From Pontibacter akesuensis (GTDB lineage Bacteria; Bacteroidota; Bacteroidia; Cytophagales; Hymenobacteraceae): 64,000 nucleotides of DNA. Position 1 is the stretch's first letter; every line of letters starts with the position of its first letter. Below the pieces are notes generated by a model, which saw only the letters and a program-made list of their open reading frames with translations, had not been told where the DNA came from and searched no databases. The translations under genes were made by a program, and so were the position numbers. The stretch lies in the NCBI RefSeq assembly GCF_001611675.1, contig NZ_CP014766.1, forward strand, positions 2,108,001 through 2,172,000, read 5' to 3'. This document shows, one piece after another, positions 42,643 through 51,591 of the stretch.

Positions 42643-43269
42643 ATGGACATACAACAGGCGTATGACAGCTGGGCTGCACAGTACGACGAGAACAAGAACA
42701 ACACCAGAGATCTTGAAGCAGTAGCTTTAAGAGCCACGCTGGCCCATGTTCAGTTCAACAACTGCCTGGAAATTGGTTGTGGAACCGGAAAGAATACGGA
42801 GTGGCTACTAACAAAGGCAGAGCAGGTATCGGCTGTGGATTTCTCGTCTAAGATGTTGGAAAAGGCGCGTCAGAAAATAACCTCTGCAAAAGTTACATTT
42901 CATCAGGCAGACGTAACCGAGGAATGGCGCTTTGCACAGAGGCAGTATGACTTGGTTACGTTTAGCCTTGTTCTGGAGCATATCGAAGACCTTGGTGCCA
43001 TTCTCTCCAAAGCCTCCAGGGCAGTGGCTCCAAAGGGGATGGTATACATTGGAGAACTGCATCCATATAAGCAGTACCAGGGAACGAAGGCCCGATTTGA
43101 TACAGTAGCAGGGCAGCAGGTGCTAACATGCTATCGTCATGACTTGTCAGATTTCACGAAAGCTGCCACAACTCATGGCTTTTCGATAGAGAATATTGAT
43201 GAGTACTTTGATGATGCGGATAGAGCGAGCTTGCCGCGAATATTAGCGCTGCTCTTAAGGAAAAGGTAA
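42643..43269 (+). CDS. SAM-dependent methyltransferase (class I)
   Basis: This 208-residue methyltransferase has the SAM motif CLEIGCGTGKN (residues 41-51), motif II DFSSKMLEKARQK and LVTFSLVLEHIEDL. It is lower in GC than its neighbours and lies after the terminator of the sugar operon. The substrate is unknown; it may act on a small molecule or a sugar, but nothing in the sequence decides this. Confidence 0.88.
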   Translation: MDIQQAYDSWAAQYDENKNNTRDLEAVALRATLAHVQFNNCLEIGCGTGKNTEWLLTKAEQVSAVDFSSKMLEKARQKITSAKVTFHQADVTEEWRFAQRQYDLVTFSLVLEHIEDLGAILSKASRAVAPKGMVYIGELHPYKQYQGTKARFDTVAGQQVLTCYRHDLSDFTKAATTHGFSIENIDEYFDDADRASLPRILALLLRKR

Positions 43270-43316
43270 CTAATTCAAGCCACACCCCGGTCAACTGAAG
43301 GAGCATCCTTGATTCC

Positions 43317-44495
43317 TCATAACACAAACCCCAGCAGCAAACCTGTAAGAATAAGTATGGGGGCGGGGATTTTAGTGAACATGAGCAGGCAGAACGTAGC
43401 CACCACAATGCCAAAGTTCAGTGGCGTATTATCCACGGGGTGGTAGAGCAGGATAGCCGCAGCCACCACCAGGCCGGCACTGACGGCACTGATACCCTCC
43501 AGGGAGGCCCGTACCACACGGTACTTCTTCAGCTCATCCCAAAACCGGATGACAAAGAAGATGAGGAAGGTGCCGGGCAGGAAAATACCCACCGTAGCCA
43601 CAAAAGAACCCAGCAACTGCCCGCCAATGCCGAACCTGCGCATGGCCAGGTTACCTACAAAGGAGCAGAAGGAAAACGTGGGGCCGGGAAGCGCCTGCAC
43701 GATGGCGTACCCCGACAAGAATTCCTCCCCGGTCAGGTAATGCTTGAAGTCAACAAACTCGGAGTAGAGGAGCGGGACCAGTACTTGCCCTCCGCCGAAA
43801 ATAAGGCTGCCGTTCCGGTAGAAGTTCTCAAAGAGGCGCACGGGCAGCGACGAAGTATAATGGCCAAGCAAGGCGGCACTCACCAGCACAGCCACAAAAA
43901 GTATAAAGTTGGCCCACTGTATCTTCAGCTTCTTGTCCTTCTCAAGCGGGTGCTGCTTAAACCGCAGCGCTGTAATAGCGCCACCAGCCAGCAGCAGCAC
44001 CGGCAATACCCAGGGCGAGGAGAAGAAGTAGGAAAGTATGGCCGAAATTACCATCAGCACCACGGCTGTTTTGGTGTAGATTACCTTTGCGCTGATCATG
44101 TAGGCGGCATAGGCCACGAACCCCACCGCCATGGGTTGCAGGTACCGTAAAAAGTGCAGCGAAATGCCCTGCTCCTGCAGGTACGTAATGGCCACAGCAG
44201 CCACCGCCATGATAATGGTGGCAGGCAGTATCCAGACCAAAAGGGTGATGTAGGCAAGGTTAGCGCCGCCAATTTTGTAGCCGATGGCCGTGATGGTTTG
44301 CGTGGAGGTGGGGCCGGGAAGTATGGAGCAGAGCGCGTTCAGTTCGATCAGCTCCTGTTCAGTAATGTAGCGGCGGCGATCAACCAGCAACTTGAGCATC
44401 AGGGCAATATGCGCCTGTGGCCCACCGAAAGAAGTGAGGGCCAGAATCAGCACGTCTTTCAGAAAGATGTAGTAGCGCAGGCTCATAAGCGGCAT
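43317..44495 (-). CDS. chrA: Chromate transporter family (ChrA-like)
   Basis: This 392-residue membrane protein is of the CHR family, which exports chromate or related anions. It has two similar halves, and the family motifs SFGGPQAHIALM, CSILPGPTSTQTITAIGY in the first half and GSLIFGGGQVLVPLLYSE with ALPGPTFSF in the second. There is no adjacent regulator. Its terminator lies on the upstream (higher-coordinate) side and belongs to the next minus-strand gene, so the two are separate units. Confidence 0.92.
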   Translation of the reverse strand: MPLMSLRYYIFLKDVLILALTSFGGPQAHIALMLKLLVDRRRYITEQELIELNALCSILPGPTSTQTITAIGYKIGGANLAYITLLVWILPATIIMAVAAVAITYLQEQGISLHFLRYLQPMAVGFVAYAAYMISAKVIYTKTAVVLMVISAILSYFFSSPWVLPVLLLAGGAITALRFKQHPLEKDKKLKIQWANFILFVAVLVSAALLGHYTSSLPVRLFENFYRNGSLIFGGGQVLVPLLYSEFVDFKHYLTGEEFLSGYAIVQALPGPTFSFCSFVGNLAMRRFGIGGQLLGSFVATVGIFLPGTFLIFFVIRFWDELKKYRVVRASLEGISAVSAGLVVAAAILLYHPVDNTPLNFGIVVATFCLLMFTKIPAPILILTGLLLGFVL

Positions 44496-44501
44496 AAAAA
44501 T

Positions 44502-44535
44502 AAAAAAAGAGAGACAGGTTGTAGCTATCTCTCTT
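44502..44535 (-). terminator. Terminator of the 2OG oxygenase gene
   Basis: AAGAGAGA pairs with TCTCTCTT around a 13-nt loop, with a run of T on the minus strand. Confidence 0.75.
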
Positions 44536-44558
44536 CTTTTATCTCGAAAAGTTTATAC

Positions 44559-45542
44559 TTATGCTTTTTTGAGGCCGAGCTCAATCAGTCGCTCATTCAG
44601 GTACTCGCCTGCCGTAGCATCCGGGTAAGCCTTTGGGTTACGCTCGTCGATGCAGCTCTCCAGGCAGGTCAGGTCCATTTCTGAACGCGGGTGCATGAAG
44701 AACGGAATAGAGTAGCGGGACGTGTGCATCAGCTCACGCGGCGGGTTCACCACGCGGTGAATGGTAGACTTCAGCTTGTTGTTCGTTAAACGGGCCAGCA
44801 TGTCGCCCACGTTCACCACCACCTGCTCCGGCAGGGCCGTAATCGGAATCCACTGGCCATCGCGGCGCAGCACCTGCAAGCCGTCAGCACTGGCGCCCAT
44901 CAGCAGCGTGATCAGGTTGATATCACCGTGCTCGGCAGCGCGAACGGCATCGGCCGGCACACTGTCCGGGTTCTCTATCGGGAAGTAGTGGATAGGGCGC
45001 AAAATGCTGTTGCCATACTTCACCTTCTCATCAAAATAGGTTTCCTCCAGGCCCAGGTGCAGGGCGATGGCGCGCAATACCTGCTTGCCCGCGGCCTCCA
45101 ATTTGCGGTAGGCCTCCAGGGTAGCTTCTTTAAAACCTGCTACTTCCGTAGGAAAAATGTTGGCCGGGTACTCAGCCTTGATTGGGTCGCTGTCCGGGAT
45201 GCCGTCCAGGTCCTGACCTACGTGAAAGAACTCTTTCAGGTCGCCGGTGTTAAAACCCTTTGCTTTCTCTTTCCCTTTGCCAATGTAGCCACGCTGGCCG
45301 GCTAGCTCAGGGTTCTCGTACTGCTGCTTCTGCGCATCCGGCAGGGAAAAGAATTCCTGCGTAGCAGCATAGAGTTCTTCCGTCAGTTGGTTGCTAAGGC
45401 CATGGTTGCGGAGGGCAATAAAACCGATGTTCTGGTAAGCGTCGCCCAATTGCTGCACAAATTGCGCCCGCTTTGCCGCATCCCCGGAAGTGAAATCCGC
45501 CAGGTCTAAGGAAGGGATCTCGTCAAACAAAATCTCGCTCAT
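44559..45542 (-). CDS. 2-oxoglutarate/Fe(II) oxygenase (isopenicillin N synthase-like)
   Basis: This 327-residue enzyme has the N-terminal DIOX_N domain and the 2OG-Fe(II) oxygenase core. The iron triad is H205, D207 (EHGDI) and H262 (STIHRV); R276 and S278 (SRYSIPFF) bind 2-oxoglutarate. This identifies the family but not the substrate. It does not sit in a recognisable biosynthetic cluster. The start ATG at 45542 is clear. Confidence 0.9.
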   Translation of the reverse strand: MSEILFDEIPSLDLADFTSGDAAKRAQFVQQLGDAYQNIGFIALRNHGLSNQLTEELYAATQEFFSLPDAQKQQYENPELAGQRGYIGKGKEKAKGFNTGDLKEFFHVGQDLDGIPDSDPIKAEYPANIFPTEVAGFKEATLEAYRKLEAAGKQVLRAIALHLGLEETYFDEKVKYGNSILRPIHYFPIENPDSVPADAVRAAEHGDINLITLLMGASADGLQVLRRDGQWIPITALPEQVVVNVGDMLARLTNNKLKSTIHRVVNPPRELMHTSRYSIPFFMHPRSEMDLTCLESCIDERNPKAYPDATAGEYLNERLIELGLKKA

Positions 45543-45641
45543 ATATATAATTAGCGTATACTTTTATGTAATATTCACGTAGTTCGCAATATACAAAGAA
45601 AATGATTAAATTAGCTGCTTAGCTAACCAAACACCAACCAA

Positions 45642-46487
45642 ATGAAAAAAACGTACCTACTCCTTGCTTCTGCCCTGATGCTTGGTTTTTCTGCCTGTGA
45701 CACGGCACGCCAGACGCAGGACCCTGAGACGCAAGCCCCTATCACAAACGCAAGAGCCGACGAAGGCCCTACACCCGTAGGTGCTGTGATGAGCAAAAAC
45801 GGCCTGCGTGTATTTGCTTTCGATGATTCCCAGAAGTACCCGGAGTCGCAGCTGCGCCTGAACACGCCGCCAGCCGGTGGGGTGGTGGAGCCGGGCCCTG
45901 TTGCCTTCGACTACTCGCTTTCTAATTACCAGCTTACCCGCATGACGCCACACTCTAATGCAGAGCACCTGGCTAACTCGCAGGAGGGGCAGCACATACA
46001 CAATATCGTGGATAACCAGCCGTACACGGCCCACTACGAAACTGAATTTACCAAAGACCTGGAAGAGGGCGAGCACGTGATCCTTTCGTTCCTGTCTCGT
46101 TCTTACCACGAGAGCCTGAAGCACCAGGGTGCTTACGACCTGCGTAAGGTGACGGCAGGCAAGCCAACGCAAAGGCTGGATATAAACCTGAAGGATCCGC
46201 ACATGTTCTATAGCCGCCCGAAAGGCGAATATGTGGGCGCCGACACTGAGCAGGTAATGCTTGATTTCTACCTGGTGAACACCGAACTTTCAGCGGAAGG
46301 AAACCGCGTGCGTGCTACCATCAACGGCACCGAGTTTATACTGGACCGTTGGTTGCCTTACATCATGGAAGGCCTGCCAATGGGGGAGAACACCATTAAG
46401 CTGGAGTTGATTGATAGAAACGGCAATGTTTTGCCTGGCCCCTACAACAGCGTAACCCGCACCTTTACCCTGAAGCCTGCGGCTTAA
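45642..46487 (+). CDS. Lipoprotein of unknown function
   Basis: This 281-residue protein has a lipoprotein signal peptide ending GFSAC, so it is anchored in a membrane facing the periplasm or the surface. The mature part has HNIVDNQPYTAHYETEF and LEEGEHVILSFLSRSYHE, and a C-terminal all-beta region (about 195-281). I do not recognise the family. An AAGTATAAAGTATAA double word and a terminator follow the stop. Confidence 0.75.
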   Translation: MKKTYLLLASALMLGFSACDTARQTQDPETQAPITNARADEGPTPVGAVMSKNGLRVFAFDDSQKYPESQLRLNTPPAGGVVEPGPVAFDYSLSNYQLTRMTPHSNAEHLANSQEGQHIHNIVDNQPYTAHYETEFTKDLEEGEHVILSFLSRSYHESLKHQGAYDLRKVTAGKPTQRLDINLKDPHMFYSRPKGEYVGADTEQVMLDFYLVNTELSAEGNRVRATINGTEFILDRWLPYIMEGLPMGENTIKLELIDRNGNVLPGPYNSVTRTFTLKPAA

Positions 46488-46515
46488 GTTTAAGGAAGTA
46501 TAAAGTATAAGCGAG

Positions 46516-46550
46516 GCCCGCTTCCTGTACAGGAGGCGGGCTTCTTCTAT
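46516..46550 (+). terminator. Terminator after the 45642 lipoprotein
   Basis: GCCCGCTTCCTG and CAGGAGGCGGGC form a 12-bp stem with one wobble and a very short loop, followed by TTCTTCTAT. Confidence 0.65.
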
Positions 46551-46673
46551 GTTATTAACTTTTACCTACGTTGCTATACTTGTGGATTGGCAATACATTA
46601 GTCTTTTCTGTTTATCTGTTTTATATTAGATGGACTTGGGGAGCGCCTTCGGGTAACGCGGTAAGTTGTATGT

Positions 46674-46681
46674 TAAATTTG
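46674..46681 (+). promoter_or_regulatory. -7 box of the GT14 gene
   Basis: TAAATTTG fits TAnnTTTG about 65 bp before the ATG; no good -33 element at 19 bp. Confidence 0.4.
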
Positions 46682-46746
46682 TTGCGTAGCAGGAGCTTTT
46701 CTTCCAGCCCTTTCGCATAAATCAGAAACCTGTCACTGTGTTTAGC

Positions 46747-47721
46747 ATGCATAAAAACTATATCATACTGGCGCATACAAACCCGGAGCAGCTAAAAAGG
46801 CTGGTTAGCAGGCTATCGGATGGGTGTTCATCCTTCTACATACACATCGATAAGAAGTCGGAAATAAACGCTTTCCTCGCTTGCTTTGAGAATGCAGCTC
46901 ATGTCACCTTTATCCCTGACAGAGTAGATTGTATTTGGGGCGACTTTAGCCAGGTGGAGGCAACACTAAACCTGATTAACGAAGTGATTTCCGGTGGGAG
47001 AGAGGGCTATACAATTTTCCTTAGCGGGCAGGATTATCCGATAAAAAGCAACCGGGAGATAAACGCCTTTTTAGAGAAAAACAGCGGGTTTGAGTTTATA
47101 AGTCTAGAGCATAAACCCATACAGAAAGCTCATTACCTCTACAAGGAAAGAGTAGAGGCTTATAAAATCAATATCTCCTCTAAAAGATGGGATTACGTAA
47201 TTGTGCCTTATATTTTCTCTCCTATCGATGTTAAAAGAACCTTTGCAAAGTTTTTGCTCAGGAAAGTATCTGTGCAAGACTTGCTATTATCTTTTAAAAA
47301 GAGGAAACAACCCTTTGCCGAGCACTGCAAGGGGCCGCAGTGGTGGGCGTTCAGCAGCAATACACTACATAAAATCCATAGTTATGTGCAGGATAATAAG
47401 GAAGAGCTATTTTCTTATTATAAGCATACCATATACTCAGATGAGCAGTTCTTTCACACTATACTTTGGGAGCTGATGAAGCGCGACCCGGACATAAGGC
47501 TGAAAGATTACCTTCATTACATCAATTGGGAAAGGGAGGGCGTGGAGCTGCCTGTCACGTTTGATCGGAATGATATAGAGGAGCTAGTGAGTCAACCGGA
47601 AGACAAGCTGTTTGCCAGGAAGTTTGATGCCAGGTACGATGCAGAGATTCTGGACAAACTGGATAAGCACCTCCAGCAGCAATGTATAGCCGCGAAAGAT
47701 CGAAATGGTAAAGAGCCATAA
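46747..47721 (+). CDS. Core-2/I-branching-type glycosyltransferase (GT14-like)
   Basis: This 324-residue protein resembles the family of beta-1,6-N-acetylglucosaminyltransferases found in many bacteria with surface polysaccharide. Matching features are YIILAHTNPEQLKRLVSRL, YIHIDKKSE, FIPDRVDCIWGDFSQVEAT, YTIFLSGQDYPIKS and GPQWWAFSS. It lacks a membrane segment and would act in the cytoplasm. ATG 46747 is preferred over GTG 46738. It is more AT-rich than most genes in this window, so it could be acquired. The acceptor is unknown. Confidence 0.85.
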   Translation: MHKNYIILAHTNPEQLKRLVSRLSDGCSSFYIHIDKKSEINAFLACFENAAHVTFIPDRVDCIWGDFSQVEATLNLINEVISGGREGYTIFLSGQDYPIKSNREINAFLEKNSGFEFISLEHKPIQKAHYLYKERVEAYKINISSKRWDYVIVPYIFSPIDVKRTFAKFLLRKVSVQDLLLSFKKRKQPFAEHCKGPQWWAFSSNTLHKIHSYVQDNKEELFSYYKHTIYSDEQFFHTILWELMKRDPDIRLKDYLHYINWEREGVELPVTFDRNDIEELVSQPEDKLFARKFDARYDAEILDKLDKHLQQQCIAAKDRNGKEP

Positions 47722-47768
47722 GCAAAAAGCCACACCTGCAGCTTATCTGGATCATTAGTATAAAATTT

Positions 47769-47808
47769 AAGCGCCCGCTTTCTGGAGAGGAAGCGGGCGC
47801 TTTGTTTT
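47769..47808 (+). terminator. Terminator after the GT14 gene
   Basis: AAGCGCCCGCTT and AAGCGGGCGCTT form a 12-bp stem around a 10-nt loop, followed by TGTTTT. Confidence 0.8.
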
Positions 47809-47984
47809 GAAGCTGGACTTATATTTTGTGATTTTTTCACAGATCTTAGATTCGACTTCTTAGGAACATAAAAGTGGTTATAGGTGAAAAAGCCCCCGGA
47901 GCCTGGAATCGCAGGGTCAGATTTTGGTACTCTGACGGGGCGCGGGAATTGTCCTAAGGTCTACTTATATTACTATGAATATAT

Positions 47985-48045
47985 AGTCTATTCGGCAGTC
48001 CGGATACGGTTATCGGTTGATTTAGACAGATAAGCCGAATAGACT
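47985..48045. repeat. 12-bp inverted repeat with 37-bp spacer
   Basis: AGTCTATTCGGC (47985-47996) and GCCGAATAGACT (48034-48045) are perfect complements. The spacer holds an inner imperfect repeat, CCGGATA and TATCGG. The element ends 30 bp before the lipoprotein ATG at 48075. Confidence 0.7.
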
Positions 48046-48074
48046 TCCGTTTATACCGTAGTTATATGAAATAA

Positions 48075-48917
48075 ATGAAGAATAAATTTATTCAATTCAG
48101 TTCAAGTTTAGTATTTATTTTTCTATTTGCTTCTTGCCAAAATAGAGAAGTATCCAGTACTGATACGGTTTTAAGTGTAGCAGTATCAGAGAATGAATCT
48201 GATCGAGAGCTAACAGAAAGTGATACTTCCGCAAAAAAGTTTGAATGGCAATTTGGTCTATGTGAAAATACTGGTTTCTATGAAACTGGTAAATTTTCTG
48301 AAAAGCAGTTAAGGGACACTTATTTCCTACTGTTTGAATATAATAGTGTGACAGCTTTAAACACAGACGCTACCTTAGATGAACCTGAATACTATAATGC
48401 CAATTATATAGGGAACTCTCTAAAGAAGCTTGAACAAGAATATCTTGTTGCAGTACAGAAATTAAAAAAACTAGACTTAGTGCCAACCCAGTTTTGGCTT
48501 AAGCATAAAGAGCTGTCACTTCTTCAGCTTGAAGAATTGTACAAGTTGAAAAAATTGGCATTAGAAGCACACTTGAACCCTACACTCTTAGAAGGCACTC
48601 CTAATTCTGATAAATGTAGACGCTATATAAGTGCTCTGATCTCAGAAGATACTACAGAACTACTAAATGCTTGGAAGAAGCATGTTGAACTAAAGAAGTC
48701 TAATAATGGGGCTCCTGAAAAGCTTGAACAGGAGTATCAAAGACAGTTAGAGACAACCGACAGGTTGCTTTTTGCACGGATTGATTTGATGAACTATGGC
48801 TGGTGGAACTGTGCGAACAATCAAAGGAAATATGTTGATGGTTTCAATCAGGAAGGGCAAATGACAAAGGAATTTGACAGGCTGTTTATCAAGGTTGAGT
48901 CGGAGTGTGATGAATAG
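48075..48917 (+). CDS. Low-GC lipoprotein of unknown function
   Basis: This 280-residue protein has a lipoprotein signal with a lipobox LFASC (Cys about 21). The mature part is mostly helical with many Leu/Lys/Glu residues (ENSLKKLEQEYLVAVQKLKKLDL region) and no known motif. Its GC content is about 35-40% in sampled lines, well below the rest, and it has no AAGTATA word. The protein is probably an acquired, surface-related or defence-associated gene, but this is a guess. A perfect inverted repeat lies directly upstream. Confidence 0.75.
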   Translation: MKNKFIQFSSSLVFIFLFASCQNREVSSTDTVLSVAVSENESDRELTESDTSAKKFEWQFGLCENTGFYETGKFSEKQLRDTYFLLFEYNSVTALNTDATLDEPEYYNANYIGNSLKKLEQEYLVAVQKLKKLDLVPTQFWLKHKELSLLQLEELYKLKKLALEAHLNPTLLEGTPNSDKCRRYISALISEDTTELLNAWKKHVELKKSNNGAPEKLEQEYQRQLETTDRLLFARIDLMNYGWWNCANNQRKYVDGFNQEGQMTKEFDRLFIKVESECDE

Positions 48918-48998
48918 CAAAGAATGAAATCATATAACCACACCCATAAGCCAGCTGCGCCGCCTTATGGCCAAGTACGTTGTACAATATTTATAAGT

Positions 48999-49673
48999 AT
49001 GAAAAACCTGACATTACTGGTAGCCATGTTTCTTACGACTGTTGTGGCAACAGCGCAGGTAGCTATTATTCAAGATAAGGACGGGTACACCAATGTTAGG
49101 GAGAAACCGAACGGACAATCACAGGTTATTCATAAACTATATAGTAACGAAGTCTTCTGGTATGAATATGAAGAAGGACAAGATACGAACGAGTGGATTC
49201 CTGTCTTTATACCTATGAATGCCTTCTCCTTTAGTTCTACCCAGCCTGACTACATCGAAGGATTCATACATAAATCAAGGCTACAACCGCTGGACAAACT
49301 ACAGCCCTATCAAGGGACAGAATTCAAATTTGAATATCTTCTGGAGCCATTTAAGCTCAATAACCGAATTGTTGAAAAGCATGAAGGGAAGTGGGTAAAA
49401 ACAATTGCAGGCAGACCTGTATGGGGAACGGACGGTAACTTTCCAAAAACACAAGTAAAAGGAGTTAACGTCATAGTTGAAGGAAAGAAGGTTGAAATAA
49501 ACAAGCCTCTTTATAGCGATATCTACGAATGCACGAACACCTTTAAGGTCTATAAAAATGGTGATTCTTACATCATGTACCAATGGAACAGCGATGGGGC
49601 TGGTGCTTATCAGATAGTCTGGATTTTCACTAAAGAAGGACTTAAGCAAAGGCTTGTAGGGTCTATGATATAA
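48999..49673 (+). CDS. Exported SH3-like domain protein
   Basis: This 224-residue protein has a signal peptide (1-20, ending TAQ) followed by a bacterial SH3-like domain (VAIIQDKDGYTNVREKPNG and then KLYSNEVFWYEYEE, residues about 21-65), typical of periplasmic ligand- or wall-binding proteins. The rest has no known motif. The start ATG at 48999 is chosen over an in-frame start at 48924 because the signal peptide begins here. It is AT-rich like the previous gene, and lies 81 bp after its stop. Confidence 0.8.
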   Translation: MKNLTLLVAMFLTTVVATAQVAIIQDKDGYTNVREKPNGQSQVIHKLYSNEVFWYEYEEGQDTNEWIPVFIPMNAFSFSSTQPDYIEGFIHKSRLQPLDKLQPYQGTEFKFEYLLEPFKLNNRIVEKHEGKWVKTIAGRPVWGTDGNFPKTQVKGVNVIVEGKKVEINKPLYSDIYECTNTFKVYKNGDSYIMYQWNSDGAGAYQIVWIFTKEGLKQRLVGSMI

Positions 49674-49803
49674 AGAAAAACAAGGTACAACAAACTGCAG
49701 CCTTAACTCTTGCTATGCTGCAGGCTTCGGTTGCACGAATACCGTTACCCTTCTATCAAACATAACTCCGCTTATCAGACATTACCGACTACCACACTTA
49801 ACT

Positions 49804-49840
49804 AAAAAGGGGCCACTCCAATGTATGGAGTGGCCCCTTT
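49804..49840. terminator. Terminator between the SH3 protein and floA
   Basis: A perfect 15-bp stem (AAGGGGCCACTCCA and its complement) with a 5-nt loop separates the two convergent genes, with T-runs on both strands. Confidence 0.88.
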
Positions 49841-49860
49841 GGTTATAGTCGTTCGCCCGC

Positions 49861-50847
49861 TTACTCTCTTGGTTTTCCCTGGGCTCCTTGTTCGGGTTTG
49901 GCAATGGAGTTGCGCATATCAGTGTCCGACTGTATGTTCTGCATGCGGTAGTAATCCATGATGCCGAGGTTGCCGCTGCGGAAGGCCGCTGCGATGGCCT
50001 GAGGAATCTCTACCTCCGCCTGAATCACGTTGGCGCGGGCCTCCTGGGCTTTGGCTTTCATTTCCTGCTCCACGGCTACCGCCATCGCACGGCGCTCCTC
50101 TGCCTTGGCCTCTGCTACGCGCAGGTCGGCACCGGCCTGGTCTATCTGCAGCTTGGCGCCAATGTTCTCGCCTACGTCAATGTCGGCAATGTCGATGGAG
50201 AGGATTTCATAGGCAGTGCCGGCATCCAAGCCTTTCTGCAGCACCAGCTTCGAGATCATATCCGGGTTCTCCAGTACGGTCTTATGAGAGGTAGACGAGC
50301 CGATAGACGTCACGATGCCTTCCCCCACACGGGCAAGTATGGTTTCCTCGCCGGCGCCCCCCACCAGTTGCTTTATGTTGGCCCGTACGGTAACCCGCGC
50401 TTTGGCGATCAGCTGAATGCCATCCTGCGCCACAGCGGCTACGTTCGGCGTGTTGATCACTTTTGGGTTTACCGAGGTCGTCACAGCCTCAAACACGTTA
50501 CGGCCGGCCAGGTCTATAGCGGTCGCCTGCTTAAACGACAGCGGGATGTTTGCCTTGTCGGCCGAGATAAGCGCCTTGATCACCATCGGCACGTTGCCAC
50601 CCGCCAGGTAGTGCGTTTCCAGTTCGGTGGTTGTCAGGTCGATGCCAGCCTTGGTGGAGTTGATCATCGAGTTCACGATGAGGCTTGGCGGCACCTTTCG
50701 GATGCGCATGAACACCAGTTCCAGCAGGCCCACTTTCACACCCGAAAACAAGGCGGTAATCCAGAGGCTGATCGGGACGAAGTATAAAAAGATCATCAGC
50801 AGGATAATACCGCCGGCAATAAGGAAGATTAAGGAAAGGTTTTCCAT
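49861..50847 (-). CDS. floA: Flotillin-like protein FloA
   Basis: This 328-residue membrane scaffold protein is of the FloA (SPFH-related) family. It has an N-terminal hairpin or membrane region (about 5-40), then [24 protein letters not shown], the SPFH-type middle region, and a helical C-terminus with [21 protein letters not shown]. FloA forms membrane microdomains. It is the downstream member of a two-gene operon after nfeD with a 12-bp gap, the normal floA/nfeD pair. Confidence 0.94.
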   Translation of the reverse strand: MENLSLIFLIAGGIILLMIFLYFVPISLWITALFSGVKVGLLELVFMRIRKVPPSLIVNSMINSTKAGIDLTTTELETHYLAGGNVPMVIKALISADKANIPLSFKQATAIDLAGRNVFEAVTTSVNPKVINTPNVAAVAQDGIQLIAKARVTVRANIKQLVGGAGEETILARVGEGIVTSIGSSTSHKTVLENPDMISKLVLQKGLDAGTAYEILSIDIADIDVGENIGAKLQIDQAGADLRVAEAKAEERRAMAVAVEQEMKAKAQEARANVIQAEVEIPQAIAAAFRSGNLGIMDYYRMQNIQSDTDMRNSIAKPEQGAQGKPRE

Positions 50848-50859
50848 CTGTGGTTGAGG

Positions 50860-51333
50860 TTAGGAGATTGCTTCTACTGTTATTTGATTCTGATTGAGTT
50901 TAATTATTCGGATAGCGGTGTTGGGGGTGATGTACTCTCCCTGCGTTTGCACCTCGTGGTGCCGGTCGGCAAACAGGGCAGTACCTTGCGGGCGCAGGGC
51001 AGAGACGGCTACACCTTCTTCGCCCACAGCAAGCAGGTGGGGCGTGTCTTCGTTCACGTGGCCCCGGTTCTGCTCCTTCAGGGCAAAGCGCGCCCAACTG
51101 TTCGTTTTAAAACTGTACACCACGGCCACACCCGCTACCAACACCGTGGCCCCAAGTATAATGTGGCCCACATCGCTGCCCAAAGAAGCGTATCCGATCC
51201 AGATGCCGATGCCGGTAAGTATAAAACCAAGTATGCCAACCACGGTGGTGCCTGGCACGAAGATCAGTTCCACGATCACGAGCAGCAGCCCCACACCAAT
51301 AAGCAGTATCACAGTTATCCAATCCAGTAGCAT
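50860..51333 (-). CDS. NfeD-like membrane protein
   Basis: This 157-residue protein has three or four transmembrane helices (about 5-90) and a C-terminal OB-like beta domain (about 100-155, with GEEGVAVSALRPQGTALF), the normal NfeD short form. NfeD proteins occur next to flotillin genes and are thought to help organise membrane microdomains. Start at 51333; the gene precedes floA on the same strand. Confidence 0.9.
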   Translation of the reverse strand: MLLDWITVILLIGVGLLLVIVELIFVPGTTVVGILGFILTGIGIWIGYASLGSDVGHIILGATVLVAGVAVVYSFKTNSWARFALKEQNRGHVNEDTPHLLAVGEEGVAVSALRPQGTALFADRHHEVQTQGEYITPNTAIRIIKLNQNQITVEAIS

Positions 51334-51503
51334 AGTACACGGCTGTTACAGTCTACAATATAGCTATTTGGGGATAGAATTACGAATTACGTGTTACGAA
51401 TTATCAGGCCTTCGCGTCTCCTGCCTTGTTGCGGCACATGATGCCGCGCTGGCTACACGCTTACGTGCAGGCCTGTGTCTGCAGCACAAAGCGTATAACA
51501 GAA

Positions 51504-51531
51504 GCGCCGCCTCCATACTTGGAGGCGGCGC
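51504..51531 (-). terminator. Hairpin downstream of proS
   Basis: GCGCCGCCTCCA and TGGAGGCGGCGC form a 12-bp stem around TACT, 60 nt after the stop of proS. The T-run is weak. Confidence 0.6.
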
Positions 51532-51554
51532 CTGTAACTTTATACTTACCGTAG

Positions 51555-51591
51555 CGCGCGACTAACGAACAACGGTAATTGAACAACGAGT
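51555..51591. repeat. Degenerate AACGA repeat at the proS stop
   Basis: ACTAACGAACAACGG and GAACAACGAGTCTAG lie against the proS stop. They resemble the tract at 34320-34373 against the stop of another minus-strand gene. Confidence 0.4.

Larger units (their letters stand above)
47722..48074. other. 353-bp intergenic region
   Basis: It holds the terminator of the glycosyltransferase gene (47769-47808) and then an AT-rich region with a 12-bp inverted repeat (47985-48045) just before the lipoprotein gene. No coding sequence is seen. Confidence 0.6.

Noticed and set aside
49888..50787. A 299-codon antisense frame over floA
   Set aside because: It is the complement of a clear floA gene, and its amino-acid content (His, Arg, Gly) is that of a shadow frame.
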